Below, piece by piece: positions 22,108-33,360 of a DNA stretch of 64,000 nt. The notes under the pieces were generated by a model, which searched no databases, had not been told where the DNA came from, and worked only from the letters and a program-made list of their open reading frames with translations. Source of the stretch: Balaenoptera acutorostrata (Eukaryota; Chordata; Mammalia; Artiodactyla; Balaenopteridae); NCBI RefSeq assembly GCF_949987535.1, contig NC_080067.1:54556405-54620404 (forward strand). The letters are read 5' to 3'. The first letter of the stretch is position 1. Each line of letters starts with the position of its first letter. A program made the translations under genes and the position numbers.

Positions 22108-22801
22108 GGCTTCCCTGGTGGTGCAGTGGTTAAGAATCTGCCTGCCAATGCGGGGGACACGGGTTCCAGCCCCGGTCCCGGAAGATCCCACATGCCACGG
22201 AGCAACTAAGCCCGTGCGCCACAACTACTGAGTCTGCGCTCTAGAGCCTGCGAGCCACAACTACTGAGCCCGCATGCCACAACTACTGAAGCCCGCACGC
22301 CTAGAGCCTGTGCTCCGCAGCAAGAGAAACCACTGCAATGAGAAGCCCGCGCACCGCAACGACGAGTAGCCCCCGCTCGCGACAACTAGAGAAAGCCCGC
22401 GCGCAGCAACGAAGACCCAATGCAGCCAAACATAAATAAATAAAATAAAAAGTTCCCTTTAAAAAATAAATACATTTTGGGCTTCCCTGGTAGCGCAGTG
22501 GTTGAGAATCTGCCTGCCGATGCAGGGGACACGGGTTCGAGCCCTGGTCTGGGAAGATCCCACATGCCGTGGAGCAACTATGCCCGTGAGTCACAACTAC
22601 TGAGCCTGCGCGTCTGGAACCTGTGCTCTGCAACAACAGAGGCCGCGACGGTGAGAGGCCCGTGCACCGCGATGAAGAGTGGCCCCCGCTCGCTGAAACT
22701 AGAGGAAGCCCTCGCACAGAAACGAAGACCCAACACAGCCAAAAATAAATAAATTAATTAATTAATTAACTTAAAAAAATACATTTAAAAAAATAAATAA
22801 A
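22108..22801 (+). mobile_element. CHR-type SINE carrying a second SINE in its tail
   Basis: Outer sense copy with imperfect TSD 'agaggataaggac' (22095-22107) and 'agagcataaggac' (22802-22814). It is a long-form copy with several 'acaactactgagcc' units. Its A-rich tail was the target of the inner SINE. Confidence 0.9.
22477..22776 (+). mobile_element. CHR-type SINE nested in a SINE tail
   Basis: Inner sense copy, 'gggcttccctggtagcgcag' to a (TTAA)n-containing tail. The TSD 'aaatacattt' is at 22467-22476 (approximate) and 22777-22786. It is of the subfamily with 'gaggcccg(c/t)gcaccgcgatga', unlike the outer copy. Confidence 0.9.
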
Positions 22802-22814
22802 AGAGCATAAGGAC

Positions 22815-24500
22815 TTATAACCTTTTTACTGCTTGACTAAAACGTCTCCAAGACATTCAAGATAACATTTTCTTTGCTTGTTTTTAAAAACCTATGAATT
22901 TTGCTAAGTAATGAATCAACCCCTTGCCCTTTAGTGCTTTTATTTAATGAAAACTTTCTAATAGTGCCTTCATTCCAAGCCTCATTTAAAGACATCAGCA
23001 CTCTAAATTGTACCAATTTCTGTCCTCTGAAATTAGATCTGTTAAGATTTTATGTTTATTAACAATAGTCTAAGCTGATGGTTATGATATTACATAGTCA
23101 GCTGCTCATTACTACAAATGAAACTAAAATGAGTCACCAATGAGGATAGTTAATAAACAGGTTGGCTAAGTAGAACACCTGCCTGATTTTAAAGTAGAAA
23201 ATTCTTCCCTTACTATCAAGAAATGTTAGGACAATCTGCGTTTAGAAAAAGTTTCTTTTCCTTCAGATCATCTGAACGGCCGTTATCAATTTTCCCCCAT
23301 CTCCTTCTAACAATATTTCTTTCCAGTGAATCTTGAAATCTCAGAATAGCCAGAATATTTTAGTGAATGAATTGCTGTCTCCTTTCAATGTTGTGTTTAG
23401 TGTTCTCATGCTGTTAAATTTGTTCTTAGTGCAACTGTGATATCTCCCTAGATATAACAGATATTTAATTAGCCTTTTTCTAATTTTTATTCAGGAGATT
23501 AATAGCACTGAGAATCTGATTTTATTGGAGACCACCTAAGAGTGCCTGTCTCCTGGCCTGTACTCCTCTTTCCTCACCACAGGAGCTTGTCAATGAGTGG
23601 CCTGCCTTCCTTCAATCATTACCTTGTGGTGTTAGTTTGGAGGAGGAGAAACAGGTTTTGTGGGTTAGTGGTAGACTGCCATTGTGTGTGCTATCGTTCT
23701 ATAAAGTTACTTGATATTACAGGGTAAAATTTAACAAGGAAATGTCTGGATTACTCATTTCTTTACGTTATAAATGTAAGAGAAATTTTGCAAAAAGCTT
23801 GTAAAAAAGCTTTTTAAACCAGTGCTGTTGAGCAGTTATGAATCCAGAGGATTCTTTCTGTGAACATCTACAAATAAAAAGGGATGAACTCCTTGCATAT
23901 TTGGAAAGTATAGCTGGTTCAGTGATGAAGTATGCAGGATTTTTCTCACTGTGAACAAGTCTTGGCAAGACTTGTTTTTAAAAGTATTGCAAAATAATTT
24001 TACTGATATACTTTAGCAATGGTTCTAAGGAAATAAAAACGATGTATTAAGTTGAAAGTTGGGGGAATGTGAGTCATTGGTCATGGAGCTTCTGGCATGT
24101 CACCTAACCATAGGGCAGCAGATTCGTAGCCTCACCAGAGAGAAAGAAGGGACACGGTGGCCTGGTGCCAAAACCAAAACAACCCTCTCAGAAATTTGGA
24201 TTAGATAATGTGGAGATAAATTGCTTGTTAGCAGTGAGGACTGAAGCTGAAGAGTTTCGGGAGAGGCTGGTGAGGCCAGGATCACCCATGTGCAAACTGA
24301 AGGGCTGAGGAAACAGAGGAGAAAAGAGCAGCTCTCTACAGAAAAAAATTTCCTGGATAGCTTTCTAATACAGCTCCCAAACCTCTTATTAAAGTAACTT
24401 GAGTGTTTGTTTTTTTTATGGTTGAAATGAGCCTAATTAAAACACGATTTTAAACGTTCCAATCTTGTTTAGGATTTCACATTTTACCAAAGTGTGTTTA
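22815..24500 (+). other. PRKCI intron 1, unique DNA
   Basis: 1.7 kb with no repeat that I can name and no coding ORF. Confidence 0.45.
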
Positions 24501-24504
24501 AACT

Positions 24505-25300
24505 CAGTTTAATAAATATTGTTGAACAACTACTATAAGCCAGGCACATGGTACTGGGGTGGGCACAGAGGATGTAGAGTCGATAATACAAGGCTCTGCC
24601 CTTGAGGAACCAAGAGACTTGTGGGAGGAAAGACTTCAAAAAGTTAATAAAGGGATGTGTATGTGTGTGTGTCTGTGTGTGTGTGTTTGTGTAAGGTATG
24701 TGCTAGGATGGCTATTGGGGAGAAGTTTGGGGTGAGGGAAGCCCTCCAAGAGGATGAAATGTTGTTTGATGCTTTTAAAGGATAAATAGGTTTGCCTGGT
24801 GGATTATGATGTTGGGTGGGAGGTCATTCCAGGCATTGCACAGCTGCATGATATGTTTGGAGAATTAAGATCAGTTTAGTCGTTGGTCCCATAGTCATTC
24901 CTCATTAGGACATAAAGTGTGAAGTGGGCACTGATGAGAAGTGAGCTAATAAGAAGGTTCACAAGCACTAGATCATGAAGACTCTCGAATATCATACTTT
25001 GGGCTTCAGACTTTTTCTCGTTGGTGAAGGTTTTAAGTAAGAGGGATGCACGATTTAGATTTTTATTTTAGAAAGATCATTCGTGGAACCAGTATAGTAG
25101 ACGAATTAGCAATGGATGAGACTAATCTGGAGGCTTTGGAAGTAGTCCAAGTGAGAGATTCTGAGGAGTTGGGAAAGAGGATATGGATTCAATGGCGATT
25201 TTAGGGGGCAGAGTCAATATGAATTAGAGAATGATTGCCTGTGGAGAAGAGAGAGGGTCTGAGTCAGACATGGATTTCTCATTTGGAGAGACTAGGGAAT
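24505..25300 (+). repeat. L2-like LINE 3' region with (TG)n
   Basis: 'taataaatattgttgaacaa' and 'ctgcccttgaggaaccaaga' match the L2/old LINE 3' pattern. A short TG-rich microsatellite lies at about 24655-24693. The right edge is uncertain because the later part is divergent. Confidence 0.45.
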
Positions 25301-25539
25301 AGAAAAGAAAGAGATTTATTAGAGAGGGTAATTAATTACCTGGAACAAGTAATCAAATTCTGAATTCAGGGTGCTTTGGGAGCATCCAGGCGGAAATGTC
25401 CAGAATTAACTGAACAACTGTTTTTTGTGTGCCTGCTCTGTGTACCCAGCCCTCTGCGTGACAGCTAACCTATGTAGGAGCATGGCTGAGAACGATGACA
25501 GGAACAAAAATGCCACCAATGGCCACATTCAGATCACAA

Positions 25540-26140
25540 AGACAAGGCACTAAAGCTAAATTTTAAAAATACAGACATATATCAAGTAGCCTCTCACCCC
25601 CTCTTCGTAGGGGTAGCCATCGTTAAGAGTTGGGGATATTCTACATCATATCAATATATCTGTAAGTGTAGGTGTGTGTATACACACAGACACAACCTTT
25701 TATTTTTCCAATAAATGGGTTCATATTTCTATACATGTTTCTTTAACTTGAGTTTTTTCATTCATGGTCATTTTTCCATGTCAGGATAGACAGATGAATA
25801 GGTAGATACAATACAGATAGAGCAATCCACCTCTTTCTTTATAATTGGTACATAGTGTTCCATAGTATTGTTATACCATAATTCATTTTATCTTTTTTTC
25901 TGATTGATGAACTTTCATTAAATCACTTTGTCAAATCATGTCGAAGGCGCATCCTTATAGTTAATATGTATTCTCGCAAACATGGTCAAAGATATGCCTG
26001 CTTTAAAACTTGATATTATCCTCCAAAAATGTGTCAGTTGACATTCCCCGCAACAGTGTACAAATGAAGCACTTTCCTTATGCTCCCATTGCATGTTATT
26101 GGTCTTTTAAGTTTTTGCAAATACAATTGGCAAAAAATGC
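25540..26140 (-). repeat. Old L1-type 3' UTR, antisense
   Basis: The sequence resembles the antisense 3' UTR of old mammalian L1s: 'tggttcatatttc'-type text, 'tccatgtcaggatagacaga' and 'gtgttccatagtattgttat'. Divergent. A MIR scrap follows at about 26157-26255 ('tcattatctccattttacag'). Confidence 0.45.
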
Positions 26141-26255
26141 TAACTTTTTTTTGTTTTAAAACAATATTGAGAGGTAGATATCATTATCTCCATTTTACAG
26201 ATGATAACTTCGAGGCTTAGTAAAGCATAATACAAAGCTGAGTCTTACCCTTCAG

Positions 26256-27540
26256 AGAAATTTCCCTTTACCCTTTTACTGTATTGATGGGGCTTTTTAA
26301 GATTACTTTTTTTCTTTATTGTCAAATTCATATTTCACAGTTATTCTTTTCAAGTTAATTTTCTATCTCCTTGATTTTTTAAAAATGCAAGTTTCATTAT
26401 GGTTTTCTTATAATTAACAATTCATTTGAGGAGGGATACTTTGAGATTGTATGAATATTTCCTCAAAATCTCTGACCCAGTGGGTTTTACCATCCATGGA
26501 TAATCCTGCCTACAAAACTTTTTTTTTTTTTCTGATTGTACTATATTTAATTTAGGAGAGAAGCTTATGTTGAGATAGCAGAAGGACTGAATATGGTTCT
26601 TTTTCAGGTTTATTTTTAAAAGCAATTAGTCCTAAGGAAAAACTTTAGATTCTATATTTTAGAACATAGGAACATAATGAATGCTTAAAACTGTTCGCTG
26701 AAGCAAAGTTAAGAATGCTTTTTTTTTTTAAATTCAGCTAAAACTATATCTAAATTTGCCATTTTGGGCATCTTTGTGGTGAAGCAGACTGTATTCTGTT
26801 GAAGACCAGTGGTAAGCTAATTTATGCCAACACTGAAGTTAAAACCAGGAAAAAAAAGAATCTTCCATGCATGATTTGTTTTGTACCTTTAGAAGTAATA
26901 TTTTTATTTTGCAGCTTATTTTTAGCTTTGGTACTATAATAAGGATTTGGTGATTGTGGGGTATATGAACATGGTGCTTTCCAATTACTTGGAGAGTTAT
27001 TTATAAAATACTCCCTTAAATGTTTTAGTTCCTGGAACTTAAGGAGTGGCAGTTGATAAATCATGACTCCTTCATTGAGTCTCTTTAGGATGTATGTACT
27101 TACGATTTTTAGAGGATTACACAGATGTTTTAAAAATATTTGTATTTTCTGATAAATATTTCACAGCTCTTGAAAAATAAGGTTTCTGAAGATTCCCTAT
27201 TGTTTGCAGATATGCTTAGGTATGTGTTAATTTTAACTACGTGTAGACCTTAATAAGGAAGTCATATTTTGATGACATCTGATCATACTAATTTTTTCTC
27301 CTTGCATTCAAAAAAGATAATGTCACGCTTGTTCTTTGCCAGGGAAATTCAGTGGGAGCCTTTTCTTCTCCTCTGATTTAATTCTAAAATATACTCTCCC
27401 AATCCTCACCCCCTCATACTAGTAACCTTGAGGATATTTTGAAAGAAAAATTGCTTTAAGGTAAGCAGGTTCCCTTTTAATGTCACTAGAAGAAGGAACT
27501 ATTTTCTTATTATTTTAAAATATAAATTTTAAAAATAATT
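26256..27540 (+). other. PRKCI intron 1, AT-rich
   Basis: AT-rich intronic DNA with homopolymer runs (for example T at 26520-26532). No gene or named repeat. Confidence 0.45.
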
Positions 27541-27546
27541 AAAACA

Positions 27547-27665
27547 GGGACTTCCCTGGTGGTCCAGTGGTTAAGACTTTGCCTTCCATAGCAGGGGGTG
27601 TGGGTTCGATCCTGGTCAGGGAGCTAAGATCCCACATGCCTCGCGGCCAAAAAACCAAAACACAA
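27547..27665 (+). mobile_element. Short CHR-type SINE
   Basis: Sense copy of the short form: 'gggacttccctggtggtcca', B box 'gggttcgatcc', 'gctaagatcccacatgcctc', then A-rich tail. It lies directly upstream of another SINE in the same orientation. Confidence 0.88.
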
Positions 27666-27676
27666 AACAGAAGCAA

Positions 27677-28025
27677 GGACTTCCCTGGTGGCACAGTGGT
27701 TAAGAATCCGCCTGCCAATGCAGGGGACACGGGTTCGAGCCCTGGTCCAGAAAGATCCCACATGTCGCGGAGCAACTAAGCCTGTGTGCCACAACTACTG
27801 AGCCTGCGCTCTAGAGCCCGCAAGCCACAACTGCTGAGCCCATGCACCACAATTACTGAAGCCCGCGCGCCTAGAGCCCGTGCTCTGCAACAAGAGAAGC
27901 CACCTCAATGAGAAGCCCACACACCGCAACGAAGAGTAGCCCCCGCTTACTGCAACTAGAGATAGCCTGCCCCCAGCATCGAAGACCCAACACAGACAAA
28001 AAGAAAAAAAAAAAAAAAAAGAAAC
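27677..28025 (+). mobile_element. CHR-type SINE, long form
   Basis: Sense copy ending in an 18-base A-run. The TSD 'cagaagcaa' is at 27668-27676 and 28026-28034, so it inserted next to the tail of the preceding short SINE. Confidence 0.9.
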
Positions 28026-28230
28026 CAGAAGCAATATTGTAACAAATTCAATAGACTTTAAAAATGATCCACATCAAAAAAAATCTTAAAAAAAAAAAAT
28101 TAAAACAATTTTATTTATTTATAACAGTCATTTAAAATTTGTTTTATATCTTATTTATAATTATCATAAAATCATACCTTTACATGGTAGAAAAATTAAT
28201 AATATTCTATGCCATTCAGAAAGGTCTAAG

Positions 28231-28310
28231 TATTGGTTTGGCCAAAAAGTTCATTCAGGTTTTTCCGTAACATCTTAAAAACCTAAACGAACTTTTTGGC
28301 CAACCCAATA
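28231..28310 (+). repeat. Mariner-type MITE hairpin, miR-2284/2285-like
   Basis: An 80-bp near-palindrome. The left arm 'tattggtttggccaaaaagt' continues to 28265; the right arm 'gaactttttggccaacccaa' ends at 28310. The arms are about 35 nt with roughly 4 mismatches, some compatible with G:U pairing, around a loop of about 10 nt. This matches a ruminant/cetartiodactyl mariner MITE. From memory, bovine miR-2284/2285 family members contain 'gaatgaactttttgg', which the minus strand reproduces. Transcribed in sense as part of PRKCI intron 1, it would fold into a pre-miRNA-sized stem. Confidence 0.7.
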
Positions 28311-29261
28311 CAAAGTACATCTTCTTTCCATCTCTAGTCTCTCCTTAATGCCCTGTTCCACCACCCAGAGTTAACTACTATTAAAATTTTGCTTTCTTTT
28401 ATTATATCTGTTGATCAGTATGGAAGATGAGGAATTTAGCACTTCTTCATTGCCTCCTCTCCTGACTATTTTTAGTTTTTCTTGTGGTTACATTTATAAC
28501 TTAAATAATATACCTCCTCCCTCTTTTCTTTTTTATTTATAATTGTGGTAAAAAAAAATTTAATTGACCATCTTAACCATTTTTAAGTGTACAGTTGAGC
28601 AGTGTTAACTATATTCACATTGTTATGTGACCAATCTCCAGAACTTTTTCGTTTTGCAAAACTGAAACTACATACTAACAACTCTCCCATTCTCCTCCAA
28701 ACCCCAACCCCTGGCAACTACTATTCTATTTTCTGTTTCTATGAATTTGACTACTCTAGATACTTCATATAAATGGAGTCATACAGTGTTTGTGTTTTTG
28801 TGGCTGGCTTATTTCATTTAACATAACGTCTTCAAGCTTCATTCATATTGTAGCATGTGTCAGAATTTCCTTTCTTTTTAATCCTGAGTAATATTTCTTT
28901 GTATTTATATCACATTTAGTTTATGTATTCATCTGTCAGTGGACCCTTGGGTTGCCTCCACCTTTTGGCTATTGTGAATAATGCTGCTATGAATGTGGGT
29001 GTACCAGTATCTTTTGGATTCCCTGCTTTCAGTTCTTTTGGATATATGTACCCAGAAGTGGAATTGCTGGATCATATGGAAATTCTATTTTTAATTTTTT
29101 GAGGAGCATCCATACTGTTTTCTATAGCTGCTGCACCATTTTACATTCCCACCAACAGAGCACAAGGTGCTAATTTCTCCACATCTTTGATTATACTTGT
29201 TGTTCTGTTTTTTTCATAGTAGCCATACTAATGGATGTAAGGTGACATTTCATTATGGTTT

Positions 29262-29316
29262 TTTTTATTGGCGTACAGTTGATTTACAATGTTGTGTTAA
29301 TTTCTGCTGTATCATT
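29262..29316 (-). mobile_element. Tiny L1 3' tail in L1
   Basis: 'ttattggcgtacagttgatt' ... 'gttgtgttaatttctgctgt' is the complement of a young L1 3' terminus of about 55 bp. Flanking 'cattatggtttt' and 'cattatagtttt' act as the TSD. Confidence 0.65.
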
Positions 29317-29371
29317 ATAGTTTTGATTTACATTTCTCTAATAATTAGTGATAATGAACATCTTTTTTTTT

Positions 29372-29491
29372 TAACATCTTTATTGGAGTATAATTGCTTT
29401 ACAATGGTGTGTTAGTTTCTGCTTTATAACAAAGTGAATCCGTTATACATATACATATATCCCCATATCTCTTCCCTCTTGCGTCTCCCTG
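29372..29491 (-). mobile_element. Small 5'-truncated L1 in L1
   Basis: About 120 bp of the complement of an L1 3' end: 'aacatctttattggagtata', 'acaatggtgtgttagtttct', 'tcttgcgtctccct'. The TSD 'gaacatctttt' lies just before the T-run (about 29356) and again at about 29491. Confidence 0.75.
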
Positions 29492-29600
29492 AACATCTTT
29501 TTCCTAAGCTTGTTGGCCATTTGTATATCCTCTTTGGAGAAGTGTCTGTTCAAGTCCTTTGACTATTTTTAAGTTCAGGTTATTTGTTTTTTTCTTGTTC

Positions 29601-30239
29601 CCTGCTTTTACATTTAATTATTAGTTTTAGATATATTGACTCTCCACTAAGAAAGAGACATTTTTGAATTTACACTTCCTTTTGCTTTCTCTACATCTTG
29701 ATTTTTCTTGGTAATTTTTATATTGTAAAGGTTTATAACATTATTCTGTTCTTTAACTCATATTTTTTTAAAGTAATTTTCAAAAGCATTTATAATGAAT
29801 TCTTATGTAAGTGTGATGCACTTGAAAAGCCAAGAAGTGTACTTAGATGCTTAGAGAAGGAAAAGTAATCTTGTGTCAATAAAACTTCTTTTAAGGGTTC
29901 CTGTTAACTTTAGTTTTGGGGGCTGGTATGTTTTCTCCATAAATTTTATCCCATCTGTTTTCAATCATCTAGGATTTTCTCATACTTTTTGGTCTGCTGC
30001 TGGTGCCTTTTTCGTGTTCTAAGACTTTGATAAACTTGTCATTTCAGTTTTCTGTCATTTCATTGGGCCCTTAAGATGAAAGGTTATAGATGTTTGTTCC
30101 CTCCACCATATTAAACCAGAAGCATCTGTTTTTGTTTTGTTTTGTTTTTCTGTGTGTTGTTTTTAGAAGGTTGGGTTATTTTTATCTAATAAGGGTTCAC
30201 TTCTATTTAAACTGTTATATGAATACATAATGTTTTAAA
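29601..30239 (+). other. PRKCI intron 1, no recognised content
   Basis: AT-rich intronic DNA with a (TTTTG)n-like tract near 30128-30150. No gene. Confidence 0.45.
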
Positions 30240-30500
30240 ATTTATTGAACACATTTAGAGTATGCTATATGCTAGGTACTATTATAAGTATTATAAACAT
30301 GAATTCACTTAATCCATTAAATCCTTATAATATCATAGGAGATGATATTATTCTCATTTTATAGATGAGGAAATTGAACCAACAGAGAAGTTAAATAACA
30401 CCTAAGGTTATACAGCTGGTAAGTGATAGAACCTGGATTCAAACCCAAGCATACTGGCTTTAGCTCTCATGGTCTTAACCATTATACTATGGCTGCCTCG
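30240..30500 (+). repeat. MIR SINE
   Basis: A long MIR: 'tattattctcattttataga', 'gaggaaattgaaccaacaga', 'tatacagctggtaagtgata', 'aacctggattcaaacccaag', 'ttaaccattatactatggct'. Confidence 0.8.
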
Positions 30501-30560
30501 TATATGTCATTCCTCCATTGTGGAATGCTTTTTATTTTACATTTCCTCATGCTTTTTTTT

Positions 30561-30895
30561 TTTTTTTTTTTAATACTTTATTTATTTATTTTATTTATTT
30601 ATTTATGACTGTGTTGGGTCTCTTAGTTTTCGTGTGAGGGCTTTCTCTAGTTGCGGCAAGTGGGGGCCACTCTTCATCGCGGTGCAGGGGCCGCTCTTCA
30701 TCGCGGTGCGCGGGCCTTTCACCATCGCGGCCCCTCCCGTTGCGGGGCACAGGCTCCAGACGCGCAGGCTCAGTAGTTGTGGCTCACGGGCCCAGTTGCT
30801 CCGTGGCATGTGGGATCTTCCCAGACCAGGGCTCGAACCCGTGTCCCCTGCATTGGCAGGCAGATTCTCAGCCACTGCGCCACCAGGGAAGCCCC
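30561..30895 (-). mobile_element. CHR-type SINE with internal duplication
   Basis: Antisense copy, T-run then 'gactgtgttgggtct', head 'gcgccaccagggaagccc'. The TSD 'cctcatgctttttt' is at about 30545-30560 and 30896-30910. A unit containing 'ctcttcatcgcggtgc' is present twice in tandem (about 30667-30714), so this copy is about 24 bp longer than its sisters. Confidence 0.92.
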
Positions 30896-30929
30896 CCTCA
30901 TGCTTTTTTTAGAGACCAACATATGACAC

Positions 30930-31080
30930 CTCCATTCACTCAACATATATTAATTGAACATCCACTCTGAGCCAGACGCTTCTTCAGATATTGGTGATAC
31001 AGCAATGAGCAAAACAAAATGCCTGCTCTCATGGATTTTGTTTAGTTGGGGGAGACAGACTGTAAAATACGTATAATTTA
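30930..31080 (+). repeat. L2 3' fragment
   Basis: 'atattggtgatacagcaatg', 'ctgctctcatggattttgtt' and 'tgggggagacagactgtaaa' fit the L2 3' region. Confidence 0.6.
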
Positions 31081-31197
31081 TATATGCTGGCAACGTATTT
31101 TCTCTGAAGAATAAAAAAAATTAACTAGCTTCATACACTAAAGTAGACTCATTTAATCTCAGAAACAAGGGTTACAGTTTTTATTAGCCAAACTCTT

Positions 31198-31493
31198 TTT
31201 TAAATTAATTAATTTATTATTATTTTTTGGCTGCGTTGGGCCTTCGTTGCTGTGCACGGGCTTTCTGTAGTTTTGGTGAGCAGGGGCTACCCTTTGTTGT
31301 GGTGGCTTCTCTTGTTGCGGAGCCTGCGTTCTAGGCACGTGGGCTTCAGTAGTTGTGGCTCACGGGCTCAGTAGTTGTGGTGCACGGGCTCAGTTGCTCC
31401 GTGGCACGTAGGATCTTCCCAGACCAAGGATCGAACCCGTGTCCCCTGCATTGGTAAGCGGATTCTTATCCACTGCACCACCAGGGAAATCCC
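31198..31493 (-). mobile_element. CHR-type SINE
   Basis: Antisense copy with 'ggctgcgttgggccttcgtt' and head 'accaccagggaaatccc'. The TSD 'tagccaaactctt' is identical at 31185-31197 and 31494-31506. Confidence 0.93.
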
Positions 31494-31506
31494 TAGCCAA
31501 ACTCTT

Positions 31507-33214
31507 AAAAGTGAAATTGACTGACTGTATCCATTGTGCTTTTGTCACAAAATAACATCTAATGATACCTGTGCGTTGGGTGGATGCTGCTGTGGGAGGT
31601 GGTGTTGCAGATTAGCATGCAGGTGGTTTTTCAGGAGTGCTTTTGGGGTTGACAGCTATGGAAGAGAAGGGGAGAAGCAAGCTTAGGTAGGAAAAAATCA
31701 AGATGCCCTGAAGTCTCTACAGAAATCTTAGTTGACCCTCCAGGGAGTCCTGAAGATGAGTTGACACTTCAGAGCTTTCTTGAGTCACGTCTGGGACCTT
31801 TATACCCCCATATTGAATTGGCTGTTGGTTGTGGGCTGACCAGGAAGGGGATTTGACTATAGGCGAGCAGTCACATCTCTGAAGGAGGCTGAAGACTGGG
31901 GATGTCTACTGGTAGCACTCCTGGTAGCTGGGATGACAAATGCTCCATTGCTAATGGGGGATTCTGGAGGTGGGGTGGAGAGCGGGAAGGTCAGATCACA
32001 GCATGCACCACGAGTGTCATTAGGAGATGTGGATTTGAATTCGCGTTCTGTTTCCTAACTGTGAGACTCTGGCAAATATTCCCCTGTGCTATGCTTTTTA
32101 AATCTGTAAAACAGGATTAGTAGGTCTATTTTGAGAGTTATTATGAAAATCATATAAGATGTTTGTTCAAACACCTGAAACATGCTCAATATTCTATACA
32201 TGTTTATAGGCTAAGGAAACATAAACAGTGATATTTCCTTGTCAAGAGTGCACTTTTTAGAAGTTGGGTTTCTCCTGGAAAATACTACTTCTACATTCAG
32301 TTAAGAAATATTTGAGGCCCTATTATGTAAATAGTTATGTGAATATATTAAAAAGTCAAGAATTTTTATCTTCCAGCTGTTTATAATCTAGCTAAGGATG
32401 TGTGTATATATAGCTAGTTGAATAACAAAAATTGGAACATAAGATACATGTTGGACAGGTTTAGAAGTATAGACCATCAGGCTTATGTGGTTGAAAAAGT
32501 TTTATTTTTTTTTTTTTGAAAAAGTTTTAATGGAAGTTGATATTGAAGAAAAAAGTTGATGTTGAAGAAAGAAGGTTGATATTAAAGAAAGATCCCCACC
32601 TCCCTCCTTAAACTGAGGACAGGTCAGGATTAATACTTGGATCATCAAGGTCTTATGTGTGGTGGTTTGAGTAAACAGATGTCCGTAATAGAGAGTTTGT
32701 GTCAGGAATGGTGTGATCACATTGAGAATAGAAATTGGAACAAGCTTATCAAGAGTCTTAAATACCACAGAGAGAGTTGGAATTACAGATTTAGGAGACC
32801 CTTACGTAGAGATAATAGTTAAAACATTGAATGTGAATTAGGTTTCAGAAAGAGAGAGACAATGAATATGAGAGAGGTTGTGAAGAACGTCTTGTGATTG
32901 GAGACAGAGGAGACTTAATAAGTGTTCAGAATAGTAGAAAGGGAGCCAGGGAAGCAGACTGTTATGAAAGCTAAGGCAAGAGGGTTCCAAGAGGCAGGGG
33001 CAGAAAACCATGCAATGCTTAGAAAGAGAATGATTATCAAGAAAAGGCCATTCAGTTTCTATGTGTGGCTCTCTGCTTACCTTCTATAAAGCCCCTAAAG
33101 ACTGCAGTTTTAACTTTTTTGCAGATGTCTAAAATTTTTAATACCTTATTTCTTACTGTGTGTTCTACGTTCCAACTACACATGTGTGCTTGCACAGTCC
33201 CTAACACAGTGTCA
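31507..33214 (+). other. PRKCI intron 1, with MIR and a minisatellite
   Basis: A sense MIR lies at about 32010-32215 ('aactgtgagactctggcaaa', 'taaatctgtaaaacaggatt'). A three-copy tandem repeat with unit near 'aagttgatattgaagaaa' is at 32534-32591. Part of 32290-32960 looks like old L2-type sequence. No gene. Confidence 0.5.
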
Positions 33215-33360
33215 TTTCCTTCCTTTCTTCAACAGATATTTATCAAATACCCATTCTGTGCTAGACACCGCGTTGGCCACTAGGAATATAATGAACAAAA
33301 TTCCTACTTTAATCAAGCTTACGTTCTAGCTGGGGTAGATGGTAGACTATAAACATTGGT
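33215..33360 (+). repeat. L2 3' fragment
   Basis: 'atttatcaaatacccattct', 'gtgctagacaccgcgttggc' and 'cttacgttctagctggggta' follow the L2 3' end. Confidence 0.6.

Larger units (their letters stand above)
28535..29600 (-). mobile_element. Old L1, 3' end and ORF2 C-term, antisense
   Basis: Antisense L1M: 'aattgaccatcttaaccatt' (3' UTR), 'caactactattctattttct', 'ggaattgctggatcatatgg', 'ttacattcccaccaacagag', 'gtcaagtcctttgac'-like text. Broken frames throughout. It hosts two tiny younger L1 tails. Confidence 0.8.

Noticed and set aside
32421..32460. 'aaaattggaacataagata' as a U6 snRNA pseudogene
   Set aside because: Only a short word resembles U6; the surrounding sequence does not continue the match.
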